Below are positions 27,796-36,768 of a DNA stretch of 64,000 bases, piece by piece. The DNA comes from Arthrobacter sp. Soil763. Lineage in GTDB: Bacteria > Actinomycetota > Actinomycetes > Actinomycetales > Micrococcaceae. The DNA lies in assembly GCF_001428365.1 (NCBI RefSeq), contig NZ_LMSH01000001.1, forward strand, positions 545,255 to 609,254. The letters are read 5' to 3'. The position numbers and the translations under genes are program-made. Below the pieces are notes generated by a model. It was not told the DNA's origin and did not search any database. It worked only from the letters and a program-made list of their open reading frames with translations. The stretch's first letter is position 1, and each line of letters starts with the position of its first letter.

Positions 27796-29262
27796 ATGCA
27801 GGAGACAATGCCGCCGGAGCACCGCAAGCGGACCCGACTGGTAATCCCCAGCCGCGACGATCTGCTGCTGCGCAACTTCACCGAACTGGTCGGTGGCCCG
27901 CTGGGCAGGCGCGCGGCCCCCGGCGTCGTCTCCCCCGGCTTCTTCACGGTCGAACGGGTCCTTGTGCTGCTCACCGTTGCCGCCGCCGTGGTCGGCCTCC
28001 TCATGAAGGGCTACTGCCGCAGCAAGGGCTGGGAATCCCCCGGCCAGTTCTATGCGACCTGTTATTCGGACTTCCCCGAGCTGTTCAGGAACCGCGGCCT
28101 GGGCGACGGCGCCTTTCCGTTCGTGACCGCGGGCAGCTTCTTCGAGTACCCCGTCCTGATGGGCCTGATTGCGGGCGTCACGGCCCTGCTCATCCCGGGC
28201 CACGGCACAGACAACGCACGGGTGCTGGCCTATTTTGACGTCAACGCCACCCTAATCGCCGCGGTCTGGATCGTGACCGTGCTGGCCACCGCCCGCACCG
28301 CCCGCCGCCGCGCCTGGGATGCCGCCATGGTGGCCGTCGCGCCGGGAATCATCCTCGCCGGGTTCATCAACTGGGACATGTGGGCCGTCGCCCTGCTGGC
28401 GCTCGGCATGTACTTCTTCTCGCGGGACAAGCTGCTCCTCGCCGGTGTCTTTATCGGCGTGGGCACCGCAACCAAGCTCTACCCCCTGCTGGTCCTGGGC
28501 GCGGTGCTGCTGCTGGCCTTGCGGACCGGCAAGCCCCGCGCGATCCTCGTGACCGCCGGCGCCGCCGTCGTGAGCTGGCTGGCCGTGAACCTGCCGGCGG
28601 CCCTGGGCGATCCCGCGGCGTGGAAGTACTTCTACCAGTTCACCGAGTCCCGGCCTGCCGGTTACAGCTCCCCGTGGTTTGCCTACAACCTCGTGGCGGG
28701 CCGCCTCGGCTGGAAGCCGCTGGAAGCCGCCGCCATCAACAGCCTGGCGCTCAACCTCTTCCTGCTCGCCTGCGTACTGATCGCCATCCTCGCGCTGGCG
28801 GTCCGCCGGCGGCCGCGCCTGGCCCAACTGGTGTTCCTGATCGTGGCCGCCTTCATCCTCACCAACAAGGTCTACTCCCCTCAGTTCGTCATCTGGCTGG
28901 TCCCGCTGCTGGCCCTGGCCCGGCCCCGCTGGCGGGACTTCCTGGTCTGGCAGGCCATCGAGGGGCTGCACTGGGCGGCCATCTGGATGTACCTTGGCCA
29001 GGTGACCAGCGGCGGACCCACCCAGCACAACCTCGACATGCCGTATTACGTGCTCGCCGTCGTTGCCCACATGCTGGCCACCGGCTACCTGATGGCACGG
29101 GTCGTGTGGGACATCTGCGATCCGGCGCGTGACGTCGTCCGCCGCGGCGGCATCGATGATCCGCACGGCGGCCCGTTCGACGGCGCCGCAGACCGGCTGC
29201 GGATCGACCTGCTCCACCCTCGGGCGTCCGTGCTGCCGCGGCGTGCCGGCGGGGGCAGTTGA
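27796..29262 (+). CDS. GT87-like polyprenol-phosphate-mannose transferase / DUF2029 membrane protein
   Basis: Polytopic membrane protein of 488 residues with about ten hydrophobic helices. GT-C features are visible: an early extracytoplasmic loop with acidic residues (CYSDFPELFRNRGLGDG), ATKLYPLLVLGAVLLLAL, and SPWFAYNLVAGRLG. Such proteins use lipid-linked sugar (usually PPM) to mannosylate envelope glycolipids; the acceptor is unknown. ATG 27796 is 86 bp after the terminator. The stop overlaps the next gene by 4 bp, so the two are coupled. Confidence 0.85.
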   Translation: MQETMPPEHRKRTRLVIPSRDDLLLRNFTELVGGPLGRRAAPGVVSPGFFTVERVLVLLTVAAAVVGLLMKGYCRSKGWESPGQFYATCYSDFPELFRNRGLGDGAFPFVTAGSFFEYPVLMGLIAGVTALLIPGHGTDNARVLAYFDVNATLIAAVWIVTVLATARTARRRAWDAAMVAVAPGIILAGFINWDMWAVALLALGMYFFSRDKLLLAGVFIGVGTATKLYPLLVLGAVLLLALRTGKPRAILVTAGAAVVSWLAVNLPAALGDPAAWKYFYQFTESRPAGYSSPWFAYNLVAGRLGWKPLEAAAINSLALNLFLLACVLIAILALAVRRRPRLAQLVFLIVAAFILTNKVYSPQFVIWLVPLLALARPRWRDFLVWQAIEGLHWAAIWMYLGQVTSGGPTQHNLDMPYYVLAVVAHMLATGYLMARVVWDICDPARDVVRRGGIDDPHGGPFDGAADRLRIDLLHPRASVLPRRAGGGS

Positions 29263-30707
29263 GCACCGTGCCCGACGTCGCCGTCGTCGGATCCGGACCC
29301 AACGGCCTGGCGGCCGCCGTGACGATGGCGCGCGCCGGGCTGAAGGTCCACGTCTACGAAGCAGCACCCTCGGTGGGCGGCGGCCTGCGGACCGCGGAGG
29401 TCATCGCGCCCGGGCACTTCCATGATGTGTGTTCGGCCGTCCACCCGATGGTCCTGGCGGCGCCGTTCTTCCGGGACTTCGAACTCTCCCGCCGGGTGCA
29501 GCTCGAAGTGCCCGAACTTTCCCACGGCGTGCCGCTCGACGGCAGCCGCGCGGCGCTGGGATACCGCTCGCTGGAGCGCACCGCGGCGGCCCTGGGGCGG
29601 GATGGCGCAGCCTACCGGCGGCTGATGCAGCCGCTGCTGGACCGGCTGGACGGGGTCACGGACCTGACGCTGAACCAGCTGCTCCGGGTGCCAAGGAACC
29701 CTGTGGCGGCCGCGGTGTTCGGGCTGCGGACCCTCGAGCAGGGCTCCCGGCTGTGGAACGCGCGCTTCCGCGAGGACCTGGCGCCGGCTCTGCTGACCGG
29801 GGTCGCGGCGCACGCGGTGGCGCCGCTTCCCACCCTGCCGGCGGCCGGGGCCGGGCTGCTGCTGGGTGCCCTGGGACATGCCGGCGGATGGCCCATCCCG
29901 GTCGGCGGTTCGGCGGCGATCGCCCGGGCCATGGTGGACGATCTCGAGGCCCACGGCGGGGTGGTGGAGACCGGAGCCCGGATCGGATCGCTGGCCGAGT
30001 TGCCGCCCGTGCGGGCGACGCTGCTGGACGTGGCGCCGCCGGCCCTGGCCCGGATCGGCGGCAGTGCCCTGCCAGCGGGTTACCTGCGCGCCCTTGAGTC
30101 GTTCCGCTTCGGAAACGGGGCCTGCAAGGTCGACTTCATCCTCTCCGGCCCGGTGCCCTGGGCGGCGCCCGAGCTGGCCGACGCCGGAACGGTGCACGTG
30201 GGCGGGACCCGGGCCGAGACGGCCGAGGCCGAGCGCGACGTGGCCGCCGGCCGGCATCCCGACCGCCCCTACGTCCTGGTTTCGCAGCCCTCCCGCTTCG
30301 ATCCCGGCCGTGCGCCGGCCGGACGGCACATCCTGTGGACCTACTGCCACGTTCCGGCCGGGTCCACGGTGGATATGGGCGGCGCGGTGATCGCCCAGCT
30401 CGAACGCTTTGCTCCGGGCTTTCGGGACCTGGTGGTCGATTACCGCGTGACCACGGCGGCCGGGCTGGCGGAATACAACGAGAACTACGTCGGCGGAGAC
30501 TTCAGCGCCGGGGCCATGGACCTGCGCGGCCTGCTCCGCCGGCCGGTGCTGAACCCCGTGCCGTGGCGGACCCCGGTGCCGGGCCTCTACCTGTGCTCCT
30601 CCTCCACGCCGCCCGGTCCGGGCGTGAGCGGAATGCCCGGCCTGCACGCCGCACGGCACGCCCTGCGGGACGTCTTCGGGCTGCCGGTCCCTCCGCTCGG
30701 CCCCTGA
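29259..30707 (+). CDS. FAD-dependent oxidoreductase (phytoene-desaturase-like)
   Basis: 482 residues. The N-terminal dinucleotide motif VAVVGSGPNGLAAAVTMARA and the following VYEAAPSVGGGLRT match the CrtI/RetC amine-oxidase superfamily. The C-terminal FAD contact is in GLYLCSSSTPPGPGVSGMPG. The substrate is unknown; no other carotenoid genes lie nearby, so carotenoid work is not implied. The start is taken as TTG 29259 (4-bp overlap with the upstream stop); GTG 29268 is also plausible. It converges on the ABC transporter genes. Confidence 0.88.
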   Translation: MSTVPDVAVVGSGPNGLAAAVTMARAGLKVHVYEAAPSVGGGLRTAEVIAPGHFHDVCSAVHPMVLAAPFFRDFELSRRVQLEVPELSHGVPLDGSRAALGYRSLERTAAALGRDGAAYRRLMQPLLDRLDGVTDLTLNQLLRVPRNPVAAAVFGLRTLEQGSRLWNARFREDLAPALLTGVAAHAVAPLPTLPAAGAGLLLGALGHAGGWPIPVGGSAAIARAMVDDLEAHGGVVETGARIGSLAELPPVRATLLDVAPPALARIGGSALPAGYLRALESFRFGNGACKVDFILSGPVPWAAPELADAGTVHVGGTRAETAEAERDVAAGRHPDRPYVLVSQPSRFDPGRAPAGRHILWTYCHVPAGSTVDMGGAVIAQLERFAPGFRDLVVDYRVTTAAGLAEYNENYVGGDFSAGAMDLRGLLRRPVLNPVPWRTPVPGLYLCSSSTPPGPGVSGMPGLHAARHALRDVFGLPVPPLGP

Positions 30708-30724
30708 CGCCGCGGCGGAACCGG

Positions 30725-31423
30725 TCAGCGCAGGGCCGCGAGGGGTTCGGCCGCCGAAAGCCGGCCGTCCCGCATGGTGGCGACCGCATCGGTGAACGCG
30801 AGCAGTTCGGTGTCGTGGGTGACCATCAGCGTGGCCACGCCGAACTCGTCCGTTACCCGGCGGAGCAGCCGGACAAGTTCCTCGCTGCGCTCCTGATCGA
30901 GGGCTGCGGTCGGTTCGTCGACCAGCAGCACCGCCGGATCGCCCATCAGCGCCCGGGCGATGTTGACCCGTTGGCGCTGACCCCCGGAGAGCTGGTGCGG
31001 ACGTTTGTCCAGCACGGACGAGAGCCCCACGAGCGCCAGCAGCTCCGTGGCCCGGGCCTTCGCGTTCCGCGGCGGTTCGGACCTCAGGTGCGCGGCGAGC
31101 TCGAGTTGTTCGACGGCGGTGAGCGAAGGCAGCAGGTTTGGCTGCTGGAAGACGACGCCGATGCTGTTCCGGCGCAGACCGGCCCGGCCGGCGTCCGAGA
31201 GTGCCCCGGCTTCCTGCCCGGCGACCACCACGGTGCCCGCTGTGGGCTGCACCAACGTCGCCGCGACAGCCAGCAGGGAAGATTTTCCCGACCCGGATGG
31301 GCCGATCAGCGAGACGAAATCGCGGGGACGGAGAGCCAGGCAGACATCGTCGAGGGCGCGGAGGGTGCCCGCGCCGTCGGGGTATTCGAGCGAGACGTGG
31401 CTGAGGGTAAGGACGGTATCCAT
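30725..31423 (-). CDS. ABC transporter ATP-binding protein (MacB/LolD type)
   Basis: 232 residues. Walker A GPSGSGKSSLLAV, Q-loop VFQQPNLLPSLTAVEQ, signature LSGGQRQRVNIARAL, Walker B VLLVDEPTAALD and H-loop MVTHD are all intact. The start is ATG 31423, preceded by GAAAGG; a longer upstream frame reads non-conserved Pro/Ser sequence that overlaps the permease gene. It lies 43 bp after its permease, in an operon whose gap contains the direct repeat GAATGTTTC twice (31440 and 31452). Confidence 0.94.
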   Translation of the reverse strand: MDTVLTLSHVSLEYPDGAGTLRALDDVCLALRPRDFVSLIGPSGSGKSSLLAVAATLVQPTAGTVVVAGQEAGALSDAGRAGLRRNSIGVVFQQPNLLPSLTAVEQLELAAHLRSEPPRNAKARATELLALVGLSSVLDKRPHQLSGGQRQRVNIARALMGDPAVLLVDEPTAALDQERSEELVRLLRRVTDEFGVATLMVTHDTELLAFTDAVATMRDGRLSAAEPLAALR

Positions 31424-31466
31424 AAATATGCCTTTCAGAGAATGTTTCAGGGAATGTTTCGGGGGT

Positions 31467-32558
31467 TTAGTTGCCGCCGAGGGCCAGGAGCGGATCGACG
31501 CGGGTGACGCCGCGCACCGCCAGGGCGGCGCCGGCCAGGCCCAGGGCAATGACTCCGGCCACCGGCAGCAGGGTGGTCTGCACCGACGTCAGGAACGGGG
31601 CGGCGCCGGCGGCCAGCAGTCCACCGGCCACGCCCGCGGCGCCGCCCGCGCCCGCGCCGGCGGACAGCACCACAGCGGCCTGGACCATGGCGTCCTTGAG
31701 CACGTAGCCCGGTGAACTGCCCATGGCTTTGAGGACCGCGATGTCCCGCGTCCGCTGCACCGTCCACACGGTCAGGAAGGCCACGATCACCAGCGCGGAG
31801 ATCCCGTAGAGAAAGGCCTGCATGAGCAGCAGCGATCCGTGCTCACTGCGGTACGAACCGAGCGCCTGGAAGGAGCCCTCGAGGCTGGTGCTGACCGTGC
31901 CGACGGCCGCATTCGCGGCCCCCGTGTCCACCGCAGCGCCCTCGTCGAAGCGGACCGCCGCGACGGTGGCCACGGCGTCCCGGCCGGCGAGGTGCGCGAG
32001 CTTGCGCCAGTCACTCAGCGTGGTCCAGACGACCCCCGTGTGTGAGTACCACTGGTCCGGGACCACGGCCGCGACCGTGAACGCCGTGCCCCCGATCGAG
32101 ACCCGGCTGCCGACGTCGAGCCCCACGTCCCCGGCAGTGCCGTCCCCGACCACCACGGTGCCGTCGGCGACCGGCGAGGGTGCCAGGTCCGCGGTGACGC
32201 CGAAGACAGCCACACTGGCGGTCCCGGAGGGTGCGCTGCCGGAGCCCAGGGCCTGGAGCCGGCCCTGGCTGATGCCGAGCGGATCGGCACGGTCGACCCC
32301 GTCCCGGGCGGCCCAGCCGGCGAGCTGGGCGGGGGTGATCTCAGACGCCGTGAACGAGGCCTCGGGGGCGCTGCCGGCGGGGCCACCGAAAACCACCTGG
32401 TCGGCCGGCAGGGCGGCGATGGCGGAGGTGGACTGGTTGCCCAGCCCGGCGGTCAGTCCGGAGAGCAGCACCAGCAGCAGGGTGATCAGGGCGACGACGC
32501 CGCCCATCAGGGCGAAGCGGCCCTTCGCGAAGCGGAGGTCGCGGATGGAGAGAAACAT
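31467..32558 (-). CDS. ABC transporter permease (FtsX/MacB type)
   Basis: 363 residues in the four-helix MacB layout: one N-terminal helix (ALMGGVVALITLLLVLLSGL), a large extracytoplasmic domain (about 45-235), then three helices, with the FtsX core VWTVQRTRDIAVLKAMGSS. Partner of the ATPase downstream. MacB-type exporters move peptides, antibiotics or lipoproteins, or transmit signals. It is divergent from the two-component system at 32746-34715, with an operator-like palindrome between them, so it is a likely target of that system. Confidence 0.92.
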   Translation of the reverse strand: MFLSIRDLRFAKGRFALMGGVVALITLLLVLLSGLTAGLGNQSTSAIAALPADQVVFGGPAGSAPEASFTASEITPAQLAGWAARDGVDRADPLGISQGRLQALGSGSAPSGTASVAVFGVTADLAPSPVADGTVVVGDGTAGDVGLDVGSRVSIGGTAFTVAAVVPDQWYSHTGVVWTTLSDWRKLAHLAGRDAVATVAAVRFDEGAAVDTGAANAAVGTVSTSLEGSFQALGSYRSEHGSLLLMQAFLYGISALVIVAFLTVWTVQRTRDIAVLKAMGSSPGYVLKDAMVQAAVVLSAGAGAGGAAGVAGGLLAAGAAPFLTSVQTTLLPVAGVIALGLAGAALAVRGVTRVDPLLALGGN

Positions 32559-32667
32559 GGGGGTCCTTTGTCTTGGGAACAGGCTTCCCTTCCACTGTCC
32601 CGCCGCGGCGGGGCGGTGCCATCGCGCCTCCGGATGGTCCGGGGCCGACGTCGGGATGACCCGCCGG

Positions 32668-32683
32668 TCAACCGTTCGGTTGA
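32668..32683. promoter_or_regulatory. Operator-like palindrome between ABC exporter and two-component genes
   Basis: TCAACCG-TT-CGGTTGA is a perfect 7+2+7 inverted repeat in the 187-bp divergent gap. Spacing suits a dimeric LuxR/NarL-type regulator, such as the response regulator encoded alongside. Binding is inferred. Confidence 0.5.
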
Positions 32684-32745
32684 TTCCGGCCGCTGGCGGG
32701 GGGCTTGCGGGCTCCGCCGCCCGGACGCCCGGCTAGGCTGAAAAC

Positions 32746-34041
32746 ATGGGAGCAAGAATCGTGCGGGCGCCGGCCCAAGCCCGGGACACCGCCGGTGAGA
32801 CCACCGGTGAGACCGCCGTAATCCTGCGGGTCCTGCGGGTAAGCCTGCATGTCGGCTTCGCCGTGCTGCTCCTGGTGGCCGTCGTGCGGCTTGCAGCGGA
32901 CGGGCTTCGCGGCGCCGGCTGGCTCACCCTCGGGCTGGCGCTCGGCCTCGCCGGCGTCTACCTGGCCGGCACGCTGCTGGAAAAGCGCCATGCGTCCCGG
33001 CCGGCCCGCTTCGATCCCCGGCCCTACGCGCTGTGGTGGCTGGCCGCCGTCTGCCTCCTGTGGCTGCTCCTGATCCGGGCGAGTCCCGACTTTGTCTGGC
33101 TGGCCTTCCCGCTGTTCTTCCTGCAGCTGCACCTGCTGCCCCGCCGTCCGGCCCTCGCCGCCATTGCCGCCAGCACGGTGCTGGTGGTCGCGGCACTCTG
33201 GCTCCATAACGGCGGGCCCGCCAGCGCCCTGCAGCTGCCGATGGCCCTGGGCCCGGTCTTCGGGGCCGCGTTCGCCGTCGTCACCGGCCTGGCCTACCGG
33301 GCCCTCTACCGGGAGGCAGAGAACCAGCGCCTGGCTGCCGAGGAGCTGCGCAGCACCCGCGCCGAACTGGCCCGCCGTCAGCACGATGCCGGAAGCCTGG
33401 CGGAGCGGACCCGGCTCGCCCGCGAAATCCATGACACGCTCGCCCAGGGCTTCTCCAGCATCGTGCTGATGGGCCGGTCGGCCGAGCAGGCGCTGGCGGC
33501 CGGCGACCCCGCCACCGCGCGGGACCGGCTCCGCACCGTGCAGGAAACCGCGGCGGCCAACCTCGCCGAGGCCCGCAACTTTGTCCGCGGACTGCAGTCC
33601 CCCGAGCTGGAAAAACGTTCCCTGCCGGACAGCCTGCGCAGGCTGTGCGCCACGACCGAATCGGAGGCCGCCGCCCGCGGCGCCCTGCTGGCGTGCCGGT
33701 TTGAGACGGAAGGCGTGCCGGTGGAGCTGCCCAACGCCTACCGGACCACCCTGCTGCGCGCGGCGCAGTCCAGCCTGGCCAACGTGCTGCGCCACGCCGG
33801 CGCCGGTACCGCCGTCGTGACCCTGTCCTTTGTGGGCACCGAGGTCGCGATGGACATTTTCGACGACGGCGCAGGCTTCGACCCCGCCGCGGTGCCGGAA
33901 CGGGCGGACGGCTCCGGCTACGGACTGAGGTCCCTGCGGGAGCGCGTCGCGGCGCTCTCCGGCACCCTGGCGGTCGAGTCGGCGCCCGGCGAGGGAACGG
34001 TCGTTGCCGTCCGGCTGCCGCTGGGAAAGGACACACCGTGA
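32746..34041 (+). CDS. Sensor histidine kinase (NarL-type, HisKA_3)
   Basis: 431 residues. About five hydrophobic helices fill residues 25-180, then a linker helix, the phosphoacceptor region LAREIHDTLAQGFSSIVLMG (His near 229) and a HATPase_c domain (NVLRHAGAGTAVVTL; DDGAGFDP; GYGLRSLRERVAAL). No periplasmic sensor loop of any size is visible, so it may sense a membrane signal, as in intramembrane-sensing kinases near ABC exporters. Overlaps the response regulator by 4 bp and is divergent from the ABC genes. Confidence 0.94.
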   Translation: MGARIVRAPAQARDTAGETTGETAVILRVLRVSLHVGFAVLLLVAVVRLAADGLRGAGWLTLGLALGLAGVYLAGTLLEKRHASRPARFDPRPYALWWLAAVCLLWLLLIRASPDFVWLAFPLFFLQLHLLPRRPALAAIAASTVLVVAALWLHNGGPASALQLPMALGPVFGAAFAVVTGLAYRALYREAENQRLAAEELRSTRAELARRQHDAGSLAERTRLAREIHDTLAQGFSSIVLMGRSAEQALAAGDPATARDRLRTVQETAAANLAEARNFVRGLQSPELEKRSLPDSLRRLCATTESEAAARGALLACRFETEGVPVELPNAYRTTLLRAAQSSLANVLRHAGAGTAVVTLSFVGTEVAMDIFDDGAGFDPAAVPERADGSGYGLRSLRERVAALSGTLAVESAPGEGTVVAVRLPLGKDTP

Positions 34042-34715
34042 CCGCGATCCGCGTCCTGCTCGTCGATGACCATCCCGTGGTCCGGGCCGGCCTGCGGGCC
34101 ATGCTCACCGAGCTTGAGGGCATTACCGTCGCGGCCGAGGCCGCCGACGGAGCCGCGGCCCTTGCCGCGCTGTCCCGGCTCCAGGCCCTGGGCGAACCGG
34201 CCGACGTCGTGCTCATGGACCTGCAGATGGGTGCCGGCATGGACGGGGTCACCGCGACCGGCCGGATCCAGGCCGGCGACGGCGGCACCCCGGCGCCGCC
34301 CGTGCTGATCCTCACCACCTTCGACTCGGACGCGGACATCCTCGCGGCGGTGGAGGCGGGCGCGAGCGGCTACATGCTCAAGGACGCTCCGCCCGAGCAG
34401 ATCCGCCAGGCAGTGCTTGCCGCGGCGGCGGGGCAGACGGCGCTGGCCCCCGAGGTCGCCGCCCGGCTGCTGGGACGGATGCGCAGCCCCGGACCAGCCC
34501 TCTCCGCCAGGGAAATCCAGCTGCTCGGACTGCTCGCCGCCGGCCTGGGCAACCGGGCCATCGCCAAACAGCTGTACATTTCCGAAGCGACCGTGAAAAC
34601 GCATCTTGTCCACATCTACGACAAGCTCGGCGTCCAGAACCGGACGGCAGCGGTGGCGGCCGCGGTGCAGCAGCGGATCATCCGGCCGCACGGTTCCGCG
34701 GATCAAAAACCGTGA
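34038..34715 (+). CDS. NarL/FixJ response regulator
   Basis: 225 residues. Receiver domain with IRVLLVDDHPVVRAGL and phosphoacceptor Asp in VVLMDLQMGAG; KDAPPEQIRQAV carries the conserved Lys. The C-terminal LuxR HTH is ALSAREIQLLGLLAAGLGNR then [20 protein letters not shown]. Its GTG start overlaps the kinase stop by 4 bp. Probable regulator of the divergent ABC exporter, by position. Confidence 0.95.
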   Translation: MTAIRVLLVDDHPVVRAGLRAMLTELEGITVAAEAADGAAALAALSRLQALGEPADVVLMDLQMGAGMDGVTATGRIQAGDGGTPAPPVLILTTFDSDADILAAVEAGASGYMLKDAPPEQIRQAVLAAAAGQTALAPEVAARLLGRMRSPGPALSAREIQLLGLLAAGLGNRAIAKQLYISEATVKTHLVHIYDKLGVQNRTAAVAAAVQQRIIRPHGSADQKP

Positions 34716-34752
34716 CATGAGCGCTGTCCGCGGCCCGGGGCATAATGGCGCG

Positions 34753-36729
34753 ATGGGGAAAATTCAAAAACTGTCTCTCGCCGTGGCCGCCCTGGTTCTC
34801 GGCGGTTCGCTGGTCTCGTGCGACGACGGCCGGTCCGGCGCGGAGGACGCCGCCCGGCAGCTGGCCTCCTCGGTCGCCGCCCTGGATGTGGGCGCGGTGG
34901 CCTTTGACGGCAAGGACTCCGGGGAGGCGAACGACCGGCTCAAGGCCGTCTTCAAGGCCCTCGAACCGGCCAAGCCGGCCGTGGCCGCCGGCGAACTGAA
35001 GCTGGAGAAAGACAGCGCCTCCGTTCCGCTGGACTACAGCTGGAAGATCGGTGCCGGGGAATGGAAATACACCGTGACCGCCCAGCTGAAAAAGGCGGAC
35101 GGGAAATGGCGGACCGCCTGGTCCCCGGACCTGCTCGTGCCCGGCCTCGCCGAGACAGAAGTTCTCGGCACCGCTGCCGAATCCCCGCAGCGGGCGGACA
35201 TCCTGGGCGCCGGCGGGGCCAAACTGGTCACCTATAGGCCCGTGGTGCACGTCGGCATCGACAAGCCGCGGCTGGGCGCAGCTGACCCCGCCGACGCCGC
35301 CGACAAGCTCGCCCGGCTGGTGGGGGTGGACCCCGGCGAATACGCCAAGCAAGTGGCCGCCTCCGGACCCGAAGCATTCGTCGCGGCCATCACCCTGCGC
35401 CAGGCCGGCCGGACCGTCACGGACCAAGAGATCGCTGCGATCCCGGGCGCCCGGGCCGTCGCCGACACGATGCCGCTTGCCCCCACCCGCAACTTCGCCC
35501 GCGCCTTGCTCGGCACCGTGGGTGAGGCCAGCGCCGAGCAGATCGAAAAGTCCGGCGGCGCCCTGACCGCAGGAGACACCACCGGCACCGGCGGCCTGCA
35601 GCAGCAGTACGACGCCCAGCTGCGCGGCACCAGCGGCATCCAGGTGTTCGCCCAGACCGAGGGCCTGACCGCGGAGCAACGGAAGGAACTGCCCGACAAA
35701 GGCCGCCGCGTGCTCTTCCAGGAGCCGATGAAGCCCGGAACCGCCCTGAAGACCACACTGGACCCGCGGTTGCAGCAACTGGCCGAGGACGTCCTGGACA
35801 AGGTGGACCCGGCGTCCGCCATCGTCGCGCTCCGGCCATCCAGCGGAGCCGTGCTGGCCGCCGCCTCCGGCCCCGGCAGCAACGGCTACGACACGGCCAT
35901 GCTCGGCCAGTACGCCCCCGGGTCCATCTTCAAGATCGTCGACTCGCTCGCCATGTTCCGCAACGGCATGACCCCCGACTCCAAGGTCGACTGCCCGCCC
36001 ACCCTCACCGTGGACGGCCGGACCTTCAAGAACGCCGAAGGCTATCCCGCCACGTCCCTGGGGTCCGTGACCCTGCGCGACGCCTTCGCCCACTCCTGCA
36101 ACACCGCTTTCATCAACGCCCGGGGCATGGTCAGCCAGGCCCAGCTGGAGTCCGCTGCGACATCCCTCGGCGTCGCCGTCGAGGCGCCGTCCTTGGGGGC
36201 TGCCGCATTCCTGGGCTCCGTCCCCGGCGAGGCGGAAGGCACCGAGCATGCCGCGTCCATGATCGGCCAGGGCAAGGTCCTGCTGTCCCCGCTGTCGGCC
36301 GCCGTCATGGCCGGCTCGGTAGCCAAGGGCGCCCCGGTCTCGCCGCAGCTGGTGCTCAACCCGAACGCCGCCGCCGAAGGTGCCGCGACGCCGTCGGCCG
36401 GTCCGACGGCCTCGCCGACGTCGTCCGCGCCGGCGCCCGCGGCGGCACCGGGCAAACCGGTGACGGCCGCCGAAGCGGCTTCCCTCGCGGACATGATGCG
36501 CGCGGTGGTCACCTCCGGCCACGCGGGCTTCCTCGCCTCGGTTCCGGGCGCTCCGGTAGGCGCCAAGACCGGCACCGCCGAGTTCGGCAAGGACAACCCG
36601 CCCAAGACCCACGCCTGGATCGTTGCGGTGCACGGCGACCTCGCCGTGGCCGTGTTCGTGGAGGACGGCGGCCTCGGCGCCACCACCTCCGGTCCGCTGC
36701 TCAAAGAGTTCCTGACCGGCGCCGGCTGA
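34753..36729 (+). CDS. Penicillin-binding transpeptidase lipoprotein (class B, MecA-N domain)
   Basis: Cross-links peptidoglycan. 658 residues from ATG 34753, which begins a lipoprotein signal MGKIQKLSLAVAALVLGG with lipobox LVSC. An NTF2-like/MecA-N domain (about 35-160), a dimerisation domain and the transpeptidase domain follow, with motifs SIFK in APGSIFKIVDS (about 392), SCN in AHSCNTAF (about 447) and KTG in GAKTGTAEFG (about 604). A Ser/Pro/Ala insertion precedes the last motif. An earlier ATG (34717) is in frame but would push the lipobox inward. The MecA-N type can be weakly beta-lactam-sensitive; that is not shown here. Confidence 0.92.
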   Translation: MGKIQKLSLAVAALVLGGSLVSCDDGRSGAEDAARQLASSVAALDVGAVAFDGKDSGEANDRLKAVFKALEPAKPAVAAGELKLEKDSASVPLDYSWKIGAGEWKYTVTAQLKKADGKWRTAWSPDLLVPGLAETEVLGTAAESPQRADILGAGGAKLVTYRPVVHVGIDKPRLGAADPADAADKLARLVGVDPGEYAKQVAASGPEAFVAAITLRQAGRTVTDQEIAAIPGARAVADTMPLAPTRNFARALLGTVGEASAEQIEKSGGALTAGDTTGTGGLQQQYDAQLRGTSGIQVFAQTEGLTAEQRKELPDKGRRVLFQEPMKPGTALKTTLDPRLQQLAEDVLDKVDPASAIVALRPSSGAVLAAASGPGSNGYDTAMLGQYAPGSIFKIVDSLAMFRNGMTPDSKVDCPPTLTVDGRTFKNAEGYPATSLGSVTLRDAFAHSCNTAFINARGMVSQAQLESAATSLGVAVEAPSLGAAAFLGSVPGEAEGTEHAASMIGQGKVLLSPLSAAVMAGSVAKGAPVSPQLVLNPNAAAEGAATPSAGPTASPTSSAPAPAAAPGKPVTAAEAASLADMMRAVVTSGHAGFLASVPGAPVGAKTGTAEFGKDNPPKTHAWIVAVHGDLAVAVFVEDGGLGATTSGPLLKEFLTGAG

Positions 36730-36768
36730 CGCCCGGCCCGGGCAGGCCCGGCGTGGGAAGATTGCTGC

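Noticed and set aside
27647..27844. 65-codon frame starting just before the 27673 terminator
   Set aside because: Has a good SD, but reads through a 12-bp terminator stem and into the GT87 gene; probably a very short or spurious frame.
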